Shown here piece by piece: positions 1 to 9,417 of a stretch of DNA of 64,000 bases (position 1 is the first letter of the stretch; every line of letters starts with the position of its first letter). The stretch covers positions 14,224 to 78,223 of the forward strand of contig CAJUIV010000004.1 of assembly GCA_910586905.1 (NCBI GenBank), written 5' to 3'. Below the pieces are notes generated by a model, which saw only the letters and a program-made list of their open reading frames with translations, had not been told where the DNA came from and made no database searches. Position numbers and translations under genes: made by a program. Source of the DNA: an uncultured Christensenellaceae bacterium (GTDB lineage: Bacteria; Bacillota; Clostridia; Christensenellales; CAG-314).

Positions 1-2
1 GC

Positions 3-2249
3 GGACGAATCGTCGAACAGTTAAAAAGATTGGGAAGCAGCTGCGACTGGTCGCGTCTTGCGTTTACGATGGACGAAAATTGTAGTAAAGCCGTACGCAA
101 AGCTTTCGTGTCTATGTATAAAAAGGGACTTATTTACCGCGGTTCGCGTATAATCAACTGGTGTCCCGCTTGTAAAACGGCGCTGTCCGACGCGGAGGTG
201 GAATATTCCGAACAAGACGGACATTTTTGGCACTACGGTTATACTACGCCGGACGGCAAAACGACCGTAACGTTTGCGACTACCCGACCCGAAACGATGC
301 TGGGAGATACCGCGGTTGCCGTGAACCCTAACGACGAACGTTACAAACATTTAGTGGGCAAAACCGTGGTGGTGCCTTTCGTTAACCGCGAAATACCCGT
401 TATAGCCGACGAATACGTAGATATGGAATTCGGCACGGGCGTAGTTAAAATAACCCCTGCGCACGATCCTAACGACTTCGAGGTGGGAGTACGCCACAAT
501 CTGCCCGTAATTCGGGTTATGAACGACGACGGTACTATGAACGAAAACGCGGGAGAGTTTGCGGGACTGGACAGATACGAAGCTCGCAAACGAATCGTTG
601 CGAAACTCGGCGAAATGGGTATTTTGCAAAAAACGGAACCTCACAAGCATAACGTGGGAAGTTGTTACCGTTGTCATACCACGGTGGAACCTATCGTATC
701 CAAGCAATGGTTCGTAAAAATGGAACCTCTTGCAAAACCGGCGATCGAAGCAGTTAAAAACGGCGAAATACGTTTTCATCCCGAACGGTTTGAAAAAACG
801 TACTTCAATTGGATGGAAAATATAAAAGACTGGTGCGTTTCGCGTCAGCTGTGGTGGGGACACCGCATTCCCGTTTGGTATTGCGGCGATTGCGGGGCTG
901 AAATATGCGAAGAAACCGACCCGACGGTATGTCCGAATTGCGGCGGAAAACACTTGCATCAAGACGAAGACGTACTCGATACTTGGTTTTCTTCCGCTCT
1001 GTGGCCTTTTTCGACGTTGGGATTTACTGAAAACAGCAAAGATTTCAAAGCGTTTTTCCCGACTAGCGTGCTTTCCTGCGGTTACGATATAATTTTCTTC
1101 TGGGTAGCGCGTATGATTTTCAGTTCGCTGTATAATACGGGCAAAGTTCCTTTCAGCGACGTGTTAATGCACGGAATAGTGCGCGACGAACAGGGACGTA
1201 AAATGAGTAAGTCTTTGGGGAACGGAATCGACCCCGTCGAATTTATCGATAAGTACGGCACCGATACTCTGCGTTTTGCGCTAATCAACGGCGTGGCAAA
1301 CGGTTCGGACATTCGTTTTTCTTCGGATAAAATCGAGGGTACGCGCAACTTTATGAACAAAGTTTGGAACGCAAGCCGTTTCGTACTTATGAACTGTGAG
1401 GGAAAATCTCTCGTAAGCGTAAAAGACTGTAATTTAAGCATTGCCGATAAATGGATTTTGACAAAACTGAACGAAGTAACGAAACAAGTTACGGAGCTTC
1501 TCGAAAAATTCGAACTCGGTATGGCGGCTCAATGTATGTACGATTTTGTATGGAGCGAATTTTGCGATTGGTATATCGAACTTACGAAACCCGTTTTATA
1601 CGGCTCCGACGATGCTGCGCGACGCGACACGCTGTCTGTTCTTGCGTATGTGCTGGACAATATTTTGAGGCTTCTGCACCCGTTTGCGCCCTTTATAACG
1701 GAAGAAATTTATCAAAGTATGCCAAACCGAGGCGAAAGTATAATGATAGAACGCTATCCCGAGTATAATTCGGAGTATTGTTTTAGCGAAGATTTTAAAC
1801 TTGTGGAAGAGCTTAAGGAGCTTATCGCCAAAATACGTAACGTCCGTTCGGAATACGGCGTAGCCCCGAGCAAGCGCATAAGGCTGTACGTAGACGCGTC
1901 CGATGTTCGCATAAAACAGTGCGGCGTATATCTGGCTAAACTATGCAATTTGGAAGACGTAGTTTACTCTAACGCTCTGCAGGGTGAAAAAACGGTAAAA
2001 ACGGTTACTTCCGCCGCCGTGTGCGAAGTGCCTTTGGGCGATTTGGTAGATACGGAAAAAGAAACGGAGCGTATAACCAAAGAGCTTGAAAACGTCAAAA
2101 ACGAAATAGCGCGCGCAAGCGGTAAGCTGAACAATCAAGGATTCCTTGCCAAAGCGCCTGCCAATTTGGTAGAATCCGAAAAAACGAAACTCGCAAAGTA
2201 TAAAGAACTTCAAACTCAGCTCGAAAACCGTCTTAAAGAGCTGCGTTAG
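3..2249 (+). CDS. valS: Valine--tRNA ligase, 5'-truncated by window edge
   Basis: Class I aminoacyl-tRNA synthetase that charges tRNA-Val in the cytoplasm. The frame is open from base 3, so the start and the HIGH-motif region lie outside; about 749 residues remain of a family of about 880. The KMSKS signature is at 1200-1214. Earlier are Cys pairs typical of the ValS editing/zinc region (WCPAC, CGDC, CPNC) and the DTWFSSALWP block. The anticodon-binding domain follows, and the last 65 or so residues form the charged coiled-coil arm found in ValS (ETERITKELENVKNEI). A strong terminator follows the stop by 87 bases. Confidence 0.97.
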   Translation, partial: GRIVEQLKRLGSSCDWSRLAFTMDENCSKAVRKAFVSMYKKGLIYRGSRIINWCPACKTALSDAEVEYSEQDGHFWHYGYTTPDGKTTVTFATTRPETMLGDTAVAVNPNDERYKHLVGKTVVVPFVNREIPVIADEYVDMEFGTGVVKITPAHDPNDFEVGVRHNLPVIRVMNDDGTMNENAGEFAGLDRYEARKRIVAKLGEMGILQKTEPHKHNVGSCYRCHTTVEPIVSKQWFVKMEPLAKPAIEAVKNGEIRFHPERFEKTYFNWMENIKDWCVSRQLWWGHRIPVWYCGDCGAEICEETDPTVCPNCGGKHLHQDEDVLDTWFSSALWPFSTLGFTENSKDFKAFFPTSVLSCGYDIIFFWVARMIFSSLYNTGKVPFSDVLMHGIVRDEQGRKMSKSLGNGIDPVEFIDKYGTDTLRFALINGVANGSDIRFSSDKIEGTRNFMNKVWNASRFVLMNCEGKSLVSVKDCNLSIADKWILTKLNEVTKQVTELLEKFELGMAAQCMYDFVWSEFCDWYIELTKPVLYGSDDAARRDTLSVLAYVLDNILRLLHPFAPFITEEIYQSMPNRGESIMIERYPEYNSEYCFSEDFKLVEELKELIAKIRNVRSEYGVAPSKRIRLYVDASDVRIKQCGVYLAKLCNLEDVVYSNALQGEKTVKTVTSAAVCEVPLGDLVDTEKETERITKELENVKNEIARASGKLNNQGFLAKAPANLVESEKTKLAKYKELQTQLENRLKELR

Positions 2250-2335
2250 AAAGCAAATCCTCGGTAGTAATGAATTGAATTCCGACCGAAATATGTGATT
2301 GCGGCAGAGCATCCGCGCGAACGGAATTTATGTGT

Positions 2336-2370
2336 AAAAAAGCCCTTTTAGCTTAGAAAAGGGCTTTTTA
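2336..2370 (+). terminator. Rho-independent terminator after valS
   Basis: A-run, then a stem AAGCCCTTTT / AGAAAAGGGCTT with a short loop and a T-run. It lies 87 bases after the valS stop. Confidence 0.85.
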
Positions 2371-2566
2371 TATTGAATTTGGCGATATTTTAAAATACTA
2401 TTACTGACATAATATGTTAAATCTAACGAATAGAACTGAATTTACATCGAATTATATAACAAATTATTATAACTTATTTCTAATCGTGAAAACCGCAAGT
2501 CCGCTATTTAACCGTATTGCGCGTTTAATTCAAAACGTTAGTTTACGCGCTACGGATAAAAAACGC

Positions 2567-2627
2567 AAAAAGTCCGGGATTTAAAACTTGTACGGCAAAC
2601 CGTACCGTTTTTAAAAAAATCCCAGAC
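2567..2627 (-). terminator. Probable terminator of mazF (minus strand)
   Basis: On the minus strand GTCTGGGATTT (2627-2617, inside the last mazF codons) pairs with AAATCCCGGAC (2582-2572), with one G-U pair, and is followed by five T. The long loop holds a second small palindrome, GTACGG-CAAA-CCGTAC. Confidence 0.6.
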
Positions 2628-2973
2628 TGACAAGCAGAGCGTCGTTTATTTGTTGCATCGTTTCGGGCGGAAGTTCGCCGATTTTTTCTTTTATTCGACT
2701 TTTGTCTATCGTTCGTATTTGTTCGAGAAGCACTACGGAATCTTTGGGAAGAGGCGAGTGTTCTTTCGATAATTCTATATGCGTCGGCAATTTAGCTTTC
2801 GTAAGTTTAGAAGTAGTGGCTGCCGCTATCACGGTAGGACTGTACTTGTTCCCGACGTCGTTTTGCAAAACGACGATAGGACGTATGCCTCCCTGTTCGC
2901 TGCCTACTACCGGGTTTAAATCCGCGTAATAAATTTCTCCGCGTTTTATCAATGCTTCGCTGTGTGTTTTCAC
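2611..2973 (-). CDS. MazF/EndoA-type endoribonuclease toxin (PemK family)
   Basis: Cuts mRNA at short specific sequences. The 120-residue product has the family layout: RGEIYYADLNPVVGSEQGG at the N-terminus, then RPIVVLQND, the central AAATTSKL strand, and RTIDKSRI near the end. I chose the GTG at 2973 because AAGGAG lies 8 bases upstream; the same frame stays open to an ATG at 3018 but that has no ribosome site. No antitoxin ORF is seen directly upstream, although MazE/EndoAI-type antitoxins usually precede the toxin. The partner may be distant or this may be a stand-alone copy. Confidence 0.9.
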   Translation of the reverse strand: MKTHSEALIKRGEIYYADLNPVVGSEQGGIRPIVVLQNDVGNKYSPTVIAAATTSKLTKAKLPTHIELSKEHSPLPKDSVVLLEQIRTIDKSRIKEKIGELPPETMQQINDALLVSLGFF

Positions 2974-3140
2974 GGGTAAAGCTCCTTGTCGTAAATTTGC
3001 GACAAAACCTTCTCCCAAACGCGCAATAAATATTGACCGTTCCGTTTGTAGACTATGTAAAAACCATCAAAAAAGTTCGTCGCTTTTCGTTATGATTATT
3101 GACAGAAAAGTCTTCGTTTATTCCGAATTTTATCAGACTG

Positions 3141-3169
3141 TTGACAACGGTATTTTAGAGTAGTATTAT
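3141..3169 (+). promoter_or_regulatory. Sigma-A type promoter for the 3329 gene
   Basis: TTGACA (3141-3146), 17-base spacer, TATTAT (3164-3169). It is the only clear signal in the 310-base gap between mazF and the DUF4234-type gene. Confidence 0.7.
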
Positions 3170-3328
3170 ATTTCTAACGCGATAACTATGTAACGATTTT
3201 TCGCAATTAGATTTTCGTTTACGGCGTTACGTTTGTTTTTGAGTAATTAAAAAAACTTAACCGAAAAAAATCGGGGCTTAGGCGGTTCGGATGAACCCCT
3301 AAAACGTATTTCGCTTTGGGAGAAAATT

Positions 3329-5404
3329 ATGTCTTCTAAGTTAATTTTTAAAAACGGAAAAAGTAAAACGGCAGCGATAGTACTTTCGTCGGTTTCTTTC
3401 GCGTTGTCTTTTGCGGCGCTTACAGTGTATTTTACGGGTAATTTCTTTGCCGTATGGTTGGCTTTGCCTCTTGTTTTGGCATTTTTGGCCGGTTTTGTAC
3501 TCACTATCTGCGCCGTTGCCGTAAATCCTAAACTGCTTACCGCAGCAAGCGTCGTAACGATGTTAAGCCACTTTTTGCTGCTGTTCGCCGTATTGTCGCA
3601 GGCGTCTGATTGCGTAATTTTCGAAGATTTGCCGAAGTGGGTGCAAATAGTCGTTCCTATAGCGTTAGCCGCGTTGTTCGCTGCGTTTTACGTCGGTTTT
3701 GCCGTAGTTGCGTCGAAACAATCCAAAAGCGGCGCGGAGCGTAATAAAAGCGTCAAGCCTCTGTTCGTATTGCTTATAATCGTCGTGGCGCTTATTTTGG
3801 GTTTCGACGTTGCAAGTGCCGTACTCGGTCAAAAAAGTATACTGTCCAAGAAAGAGTATTTGGGCGGAAAAAAATCCGCGTACCAAATATTTTACGAATT
3901 TAACGATCATGACTCGTATTTTCAGACGTATTGGACGGACGCAAACGGCGACACGAATTTGGTTGTTTACGACTATTCAAACCGAGTTTCTTTGGACATT
4001 AACGAACAATATACTGCAATCGACTACTGTACCGTCGCTCTTTCGCAAATGGTGCCGGACGGTTCGGTGCGGATAAACGATTGCTTAATGTTGAAAAGCG
4101 GTTCCGATTATCAAGAAATAATTAAAAATTATACCGCTTATCCGCAATACCTACTGGTTTTGTACGAGTACAGTTGGGAAAACGACGTTGAATTACTGAA
4201 GTTTAACGGACATTATAAAGACGGTTTTTATTCCGCGCGTCAGATGTTCGAAACTGTAAATAACGTCAATCTCGCGCGTACCGATTCTTATAAAATCGTG
4301 CCGAAAAGTTATTCTTATTTCGGCTTTGCGAATTCGCCTTCTTTAACGAAACTTAATAGAAACTCGTTAACTATAGCCGAGGTTAAAACTGTTTATCGGT
4401 TTCCGAACGTATTTTTCGCCGCTGCGGCAATATGCGGTTTAACGGCGTTATATCTGCTTGCGGTCCGTTGCGAAATTGTAGAAGCGGATACGCGCGCAGC
4501 GATAAAAACTTCAGGCGCGTATAATTTAAACGGTATGCAAAATCGCCTTGTAAAGCAAAATATAGCTTTAAACGTATTTTTGACCGTAGTTACTTTGGGA
4601 ATTTACGGTTACGTATGGTTTTATTATATCGCCAAAAATGCGCGCGTTCTTAAAAACGACGGCTTGGACGGCGTAGGCGACGAAGTGGCTTTGCGCGTTG
4701 TCGGAGGGGGCGTATACGCCGCTTATTGGTATTACAGCCGTTCCAAATCGTTCTCCGAATTTACTTCGGAACGCGGTTTGACCGATAAATGTCTTTCGCC
4801 TGTTTCCTACCTGATACTGAGCGTATTCTCTTTCGGTATATTGCCTTTGTGTCTTTTTACAAACGACGTCAACGGTATTATCGACCGATTGAACGGCGGC
4901 GAGGAGCAGTCCGCTGCCGACGCCGCAACGCTTCGTCTTATGGAAAATAAGCTTGAATTGGTAAAGACCGTTTTGCTAAGCGTCGTAACGTTGGGTATTT
5001 ACTACGTTATAACCGTTTCGCGCGTGGTCAATCGCGTCAACATTTTAAAAGGCAACGCGCCGGCAAGCACTAAACGGCTTGTATGCTTGTTTTTGGTTCC
5101 GTTTTATTGGATTTATTTTCTTGCCGTGTATCTAGACAAGTTAAACGAAGACGGCAATCGCGCGGTTCTCGAAGCTTGGCTGGTCAATATTCTTCCTTTT
5201 TACGGAACCTATTGGCTTATCAAAAATGCGGACGGTCTTTTTAGAACCGCAAACGAATACTACGTAAAGTATCGCACGAGCGCGGCGTTAAACGTATTGT
5301 TTGCGTTTTTGCCGGCGGTCGGTTTCGGCGTGATTCTTTCCGTTTTAGACAGAGTTTCCGCTCGTATTGATATACCCGGCGAAGAAACGGCGGAGCAGAT
5401 ATAA
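3329..5404 (+). CDS. Multi-pass membrane protein with repeated DUF4234-like segments
   Basis: 691-residue membrane protein of unknown function. GGGAG lies just before the ATG. The N-terminal ~165 residues hold about five hydrophobic segments. A polar, Tyr-rich domain (about 170-365) follows and is likely extracytoplasmic. After one more TM helix there are two clear copies of a DUF4234-type pattern (V-V-T-L-G-I-Y followed by an aromatic helix), near residues 411-441 and 545-575, and a weaker third near 645-680. The gene sits alone between its own promoter and terminator. DUF4234 has no established biochemical role, so none is assigned. Confidence 0.75.
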   Translation: MSSKLIFKNGKSKTAAIVLSSVSFALSFAALTVYFTGNFFAVWLALPLVLAFLAGFVLTICAVAVNPKLLTAASVVTMLSHFLLLFAVLSQASDCVIFEDLPKWVQIVVPIALAALFAAFYVGFAVVASKQSKSGAERNKSVKPLFVLLIIVVALILGFDVASAVLGQKSILSKKEYLGGKKSAYQIFYEFNDHDSYFQTYWTDANGDTNLVVYDYSNRVSLDINEQYTAIDYCTVALSQMVPDGSVRINDCLMLKSGSDYQEIIKNYTAYPQYLLVLYEYSWENDVELLKFNGHYKDGFYSARQMFETVNNVNLARTDSYKIVPKSYSYFGFANSPSLTKLNRNSLTIAEVKTVYRFPNVFFAAAAICGLTALYLLAVRCEIVEADTRAAIKTSGAYNLNGMQNRLVKQNIALNVFLTVVTLGIYGYVWFYYIAKNARVLKNDGLDGVGDEVALRVVGGGVYAAYWYYSRSKSFSEFTSERGLTDKCLSPVSYLILSVFSFGILPLCLFTNDVNGIIDRLNGGEEQSAADAATLRLMENKLELVKTVLLSVVTLGIYYVITVSRVVNRVNILKGNAPASTKRLVCLFLVPFYWIYFLAVYLDKLNEDGNRAVLEAWLVNILPFYGTYWLIKNADGLFRTANEYYVKYRTSAALNVLFAFLPAVGFGVILSVLDRVSARIDIPGEETAEQI

Positions 5405-5440
5405 TCGATATTAGTCCTCTTGGAATTTCCGACGCAATTC

Positions 5441-5468
5441 AGCCTGCGGTTTTACCGCGGGCTTTTGT
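5441..5468 (+). terminator. Terminator after the DUF4234-type gene
   Basis: GCCTGCGG-TTTTA-CCGCGGGC stem (one G-U pair) followed by TTTTGTTTT, 37 bases after the stop. Confidence 0.8.
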
Positions 5469-5473
5469 TTTAC

Positions 5474-5743
5474 AATAAAGCAATCAACTGGGTTTAATTG
5501 GACTTATATAGTTTTTATTACATCGTAAAACGGTAATTGGGCTTTACCGGAACCAACTTCGTTGTTTTACGATATCATAAAATAATTAACGGTAACTAAA
5601 CTGCTTTAACTGCAACTGACTGCAGCCAACCGCAATTATACAACACATCGCGCAACTGATTTTGCGTTAGTCGATTTTGTAATTTGTGTGTGTTATTTAA
5701 TAAAGCAACCGACTAGGATTTAATAAGTTATTATTACGTCGTA
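5474..5743. repeat. Diverged direct repeat in a non-coding stretch
   Basis: Two degenerate copies (about 5474-5527 and 5699-5743) begin AATAAAGCAA and end near TTATTAC[A/G]TCGTA. Between them is an inverted pair, ATCGTAAAAC (5522-5531) and GTTTTACGAT (5564-5573), with a smaller CGGTAA/TTACCG pair inside. No convincing gene is present in 5405-5909. Confidence 0.4.
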
Positions 5744-5909
5744 CCACATTGAAAGGCATATTATTGAGTAAATTGTGTTCGTGTGCGTTATAATACGTAA
5801 TGCCGTTACGTCCGTTATAACATCAACTGTTTTTGCTTTGGCGTGGGTTAATCCGCAAACGCCGAAAATCTACAATTTTGTCGAAATTGCTATTTTGTTT
5901 GTCCGTTTA

Positions 5910-5938
5910 TTGACACCGCGCGATATAAAGAGTAAAAT
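5910..5938 (+). promoter_or_regulatory. Promoter for the lgt cluster
   Basis: TTGACA (5910-5915), 17-base spacer, TAAAAT (5933-5938), 33 bases before the chosen lgt start. Confidence 0.75.
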
Positions 5939-5971
5939 ATATTATAATTTTAACATAAGAAGGTGCGACTT

Positions 5972-7564
5972 TTGACTAATTTACTTGCCGATTCCTTCGT
6001 GTTCGGCGGCAAAAATTTCGGTTTGTGCGTAGACGCGTATCATCCGTATTTAAGCGTTTTCGGGATAGAAATTTATCTGTACGCTTTATGTATCGTAACG
6101 GGTATGTGTCTGGCGATTTTAACCGCAGGTTTGTATTTCAAAAAACGCGGTTACGACCCTTACGATATAACGATTTACGCTTTGGCGGTTATTCCCATAG
6201 GCGTTTTGGGAGCGCGCGCTTACGTTTACATCTTCCCGTGGAGCGGCGGCTCTGCCGATTGGTCTACGTATTTCGATTTTCGCAGCGGCGGATTGGGCAT
6301 TTACGGCGGCGTAATAATGGGGTATCTCGCCGCGTTGGTTTGTTCTAAATTTAAAAAACAGGATTTCCGTATCGTAGCAGACGCGATAATGCCGGGACTG
6401 TTTTTGGCTCAAAGTTTGGGTCGGTGGGGTAACTTTTCCAATCAGGAAGCGTACGGTAATCTTATAACCGCAGACTATAACGCGCTTCCCAACTTTTTCG
6501 AGTGGATAAATGGCGGCACCCGCCACGGTTTTAACGGATACGCCGTTTGGATAGACGGGGCGCACGCAGGAAGCGCCGGAGCGGGCTGGTATCAGGCTAC
6601 TTTCTTTTACGAAAGCGTTTGCACGTTTTTGGGATTTTTGATTTGTGTGCTGGTTTTAACCCGCAGTAAGCGTTACAAGCTCGGATGGTGCGCGGCGTTT
6701 TACGGAATCTACTACGGTATCGTCCGTCTTGTTATCGAGGGTTTTCGCACCGACAGCTTATATCTGTTCGTAGGTCATATCGAAACGGACATAAAAATAT
6801 CCCAGTTGGTTTCGGTATTCGCTATAATTTTCGGAGTGTTGACTCTTACCAAAATTTACCGTAAGGAAATTCACGCTTTATACAAAAAACTGTTTAAAAA
6901 CGATTTGGACGAAATTTCCAAATCCCGCTGGATATTGCTTTCGGTATCCGTCGCGCTTTTGGGAGTAGCGGTAGCTATGTTCGTTTTGTGCGCGGAAGAA
7001 AAGACTGCAAACGGCAAAGGCGGCGAATCCTATCTTATCGCGGGCGTAATATCTCTTGCCGTATCGGTATATTCCGCTCTGGGAGTATGGTCGCTGTGGG
7101 ACAGACTTAGAATATATTGTCCCGATTGTCAATCGCAAGCGGTTCTTAGCGAATTTTGGCAAACGGAATACGAAAAATCGTTGACGGAAACCGTTTGTTA
7201 CGGGGCGGCGATGGGTGTTCTGCTTGTTTTCGGACTGTTTTCGCTTATCGCTTGGGGAATCGTAGCAAAAATACCAAACGGTACGGTATTGTTTGTTGCA
7301 TGTTTAGCCTGTATAGCGGCTATCGCGGCTACAAAGTTTGTGCCATCGTTAAAGGCGTTGTTAAAAACATCGAAAACGCAGTCGAACGCTTTGCGCGAGT
7401 GTCAATGCGGTAAATCTTGCGGCGGAAAATTGAACAAATTTTTGCTTTTTGTTTTTCCTCCCAAGGTATACTTGGATTACGGCGTAGAAAACTTAAAACC
7501 GTATATCGACGAAGAAGCGCAGGCGAAAAAGGCGGCTCGCAAAGAAAAAAAACAATCGAAATAA
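5972..7564 (+). CDS. lgt: Prolipoprotein diacylglyceryl transferase with C-terminal extension
   Basis: Transfers diacylglycerol from phosphatidylglycerol to the lipobox Cys of prelipoproteins in the membrane. Residues 1 to about 290 are a standard Lgt: GGLGIYGGV, GRWGNFSNQEAYG, YESVCTFLGF and RLVIEGFRTDSL carry the conserved Arg, Asn, Glu and His-region residues. TTG at 5972 is preferred because AGAAGG lies 8 bases upstream; the GTG at 5963 overlaps that site. The extra ~240 residues are unusual: about four TM segments, a YCPDC motif, a later CQCGKSC cluster and a Lys/Ala-rich tail. No known domain is recognised there. Confidence 0.93.
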   Translation: MTNLLADSFVFGGKNFGLCVDAYHPYLSVFGIEIYLYALCIVTGMCLAILTAGLYFKKRGYDPYDITIYALAVIPIGVLGARAYVYIFPWSGGSADWSTYFDFRSGGLGIYGGVIMGYLAALVCSKFKKQDFRIVADAIMPGLFLAQSLGRWGNFSNQEAYGNLITADYNALPNFFEWINGGTRHGFNGYAVWIDGAHAGSAGAGWYQATFFYESVCTFLGFLICVLVLTRSKRYKLGWCAAFYGIYYGIVRLVIEGFRTDSLYLFVGHIETDIKISQLVSVFAIIFGVLTLTKIYRKEIHALYKKLFKNDLDEISKSRWILLSVSVALLGVAVAMFVLCAEEKTANGKGGESYLIAGVISLAVSVYSALGVWSLWDRLRIYCPDCQSQAVLSEFWQTEYEKSLTETVCYGAAMGVLLVFGLFSLIAWGIVAKIPNGTVLFVACLACIAAIAATKFVPSLKALLKTSKTQSNALRECQCGKSCGGKLNKFLLFVFPPKVYLDYGVENLKPYIDEEAQAKKAARKEKKQSK

Positions 7565-7576
7565 GGAAGGTAAAGA

Positions 7577-7966
7577 TTGGTGGTATGGACTATACTCGCG
7601 TTATTGGTAGTCAATATTGCTGTTCCCAGACTCGCACAAATACGAACTGACGCCGACAACAGATATTTTAAATTGATAAAGCTTAAAAAAAGCGCCTTTC
7701 TCTTTACCGGTCCGGGTATGCGGGACGTTGCCGAGAGCGGCATAGCCATTCCCATATTGATTACGCAGCTTATCGGATATGCTGCCGCGTTAACGGTAAC
7801 GTTGGTAACGGTAGTTTTGTACTTGTGTAAAGTACCTGAGAATACGCTTTGGATTGTAATATTCGTAATAACGGGCGTTAACTTTTTGCAAACGATTATA
7901 ATAACGTTGGCTTTTGAAAGAGTTTCCGTATTGCGAAAACGAAGAAATTATAAACCTAAAAAATAA
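7577..7966 (+). CDS. Small membrane protein, unknown
   Basis: 129 residues with an N-terminal hydrophobic helix, a middle GPGMRDVAESG segment, two strong TM helices (about 62-86 and 91-112) and a basic tail (RKRRNYKPKK). AAGGAAGG lies 6 bases before the TTG; a GTG immediately follows it and could be the true start. It sits 12 bases after lgt and 11 before pncB, so it is likely co-transcribed. No family is recognised. Confidence 0.7.
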   Translation: MVVWTILALLVVNIAVPRLAQIRTDADNRYFKLIKLKKSAFLFTGPGMRDVAESGIAIPILITQLIGYAAALTVTLVTVVLYLCKVPENTLWIVIFVITGVNFLQTIIITLAFERVSVLRKRRNYKPKK

Positions 7967-7977
7967 TAAGGATAATT

Positions 7978-9417
7978 ATGAGAAATTTAACGTTACTAAC
8001 CGATTTTTATGAATTGACTATGATGTACGGCTATTTTCTGCAAGGAAAACAGGACGAAGTCGCAACTTTCGATTTGTTTTTCCGTCCCTTCGAGGAAAGT
8101 AATTTCTGTATCGCCGCAGGACTTGAGCAAGCGGTAGAGTACGTAAATAATTTACATTTTACTAAGGAAGATATCGAATACTTGCGTTCAACAAAGGCTT
8201 TTAACGATGCGTTTTTGTCTTGGCTATCGGACTTCCGTTTTACCGGAAGTATCAAAGCCGTACCGGAGGGGACGGTAGTTTTTCCATACGAACCGCTTAT
8301 GATAATAACCGCGCCTATCTGTCAGGCGCAGCTTATGGAAGCGGCTTTGCTGAATATAATCAATTTTCAGACTTTGATAGCTACCAAAGCGCGAAGAGTG
8401 TGTCATGCGGCAAGTCCGGCGGGAGTATTGGAATTCGGGCTGAGAAGAGCGCAAGCTCCCGACGCGTCGATTTACGGGGCTAGAGCGGCGGTTGTGGGCG
8501 GATGTACTTCGACAAGTAACGTTTTGTGCTGTCAAATGTTCGGCATGCCCCCTAAGGGTACGCACGCTCACAGTTGGGTTATGTCTTTCCCTACGGAATT
8601 GGACGCTTTTATGGCGTACGCAAACACTTATCCGGACGGCTGCTTGCTGCTTGTCGATACGTACGATACGTTAAATTCGGGAGTTCCCAACGCAATAAAG
8701 GTATTCGATTATCTCAAGAAAAACGGACATAAACCTCTCGGTATCCGTTTGGATAGCGGCGACTTAGCTTATTTGTCGAAAGAAGCGCGTAAAATGTTAG
8801 ACGCGGCGGGACACGCCGATTGCAACATATTCGCAAGCTCGGATATCGACGAATACGTTTTGGTGTCCCTAAAAGAACAGGGAGCTAAAATCGACACGTA
8901 CGGTGTAGGTACAAAAATGATAACGAGCCACAAAACGCCTAGTCTCGGCGGAGTTTACAAACTTGCGAATTTGAACGTAGACGGCAAAAATTATCCTAAA
9001 ATGAAAATATCCGATAATCCCGTCAAAATGACGAATCCCGGAGTTAAAACGGTATACCGTCTGTTCGATAGAAAAACGGACAAAGCAGTTGCCGACGTGA
9101 TTTGTCTTGCCGACGAAAAAATCGACGAAAGCAAAACTCTTACCATAACGCACCCCGTCGAACGCTGGAAAACCAAAGAGATAAACGACTTTTACGCAAA
9201 GGAACTTTATGCGGACGTTTTTGCCGACGGCAAATCTGTGTACGAATCGAAATCCGTTTACGAAATCGCCGAAGATTGCAAAAAAAGTCTCGACGGTTTT
9301 TGGGACGAATACAAACGACTTACTCAGCCGCACGCGTATAAAGTAGATTTATCCGATAAATTGTACGAATTGAAACAAAGTCTAATAATTGCCGAGCGCG
9401 AAACGGTGAAACGCTGA
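7978..9417 (+). CDS. pncB: Nicotinate phosphoribosyltransferase
   Basis: First step of NAD salvage from nicotinate (Preiss-Handler): nicotinate + PRPP + ATP gives NaMN. The 479 residues open with the signature LLTDFYELTM. GTHAHSW near residue 194 carries the His phosphorylated during catalysis in this family, and LGIRLDSGDL and SSDIDEY are the phosphoribosyl-binding strands. Length matches the Bacillus-type enzyme. AAGGATAATT precedes the ATG. The stop overlaps the next start by one base (TGATG), implying coupled translation with the DivIVA-like gene. Confidence 0.96.
   Translation: MRNLTLLTDFYELTMMYGYFLQGKQDEVATFDLFFRPFEESNFCIAAGLEQAVEYVNNLHFTKEDIEYLRSTKAFNDAFLSWLSDFRFTGSIKAVPEGTVVFPYEPLMIITAPICQAQLMEAALLNIINFQTLIATKARRVCHAASPAGVLEFGLRRAQAPDASIYGARAAVVGGCTSTSNVLCCQMFGMPPKGTHAHSWVMSFPTELDAFMAYANTYPDGCLLLVDTYDTLNSGVPNAIKVFDYLKKNGHKPLGIRLDSGDLAYLSKEARKMLDAAGHADCNIFASSDIDEYVLVSLKEQGAKIDTYGVGTKMITSHKTPSLGGVYKLANLNVDGKNYPKMKISDNPVKMTNPGVKTVYRLFDRKTDKAVADVICLADEKIDESKTLTITHPVERWKTKEINDFYAKELYADVFADGKSVYESKSVYEIAEDCKKSLDGFWDEYKRLTQPHAYKVDLSDKLYELKQSLIIAERETVKR

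Noticed and set aside
351..962. Minus-strand ORF inside valS
   Set aside because: No ribosome site, no recognisable domain, and it lies fully within a conserved synthetase gene.
5405..5909. Possible CRISPR or structured RNA
   Set aside because: Only two diverged repeat copies and short inverted pairs; no regular spacer pattern and no known RNA family recognised.
5775..5975. 66-codon plus-strand ORF before lgt
   Set aside because: Spans the lgt promoter and ribosome site and has no ribosome site of its own.
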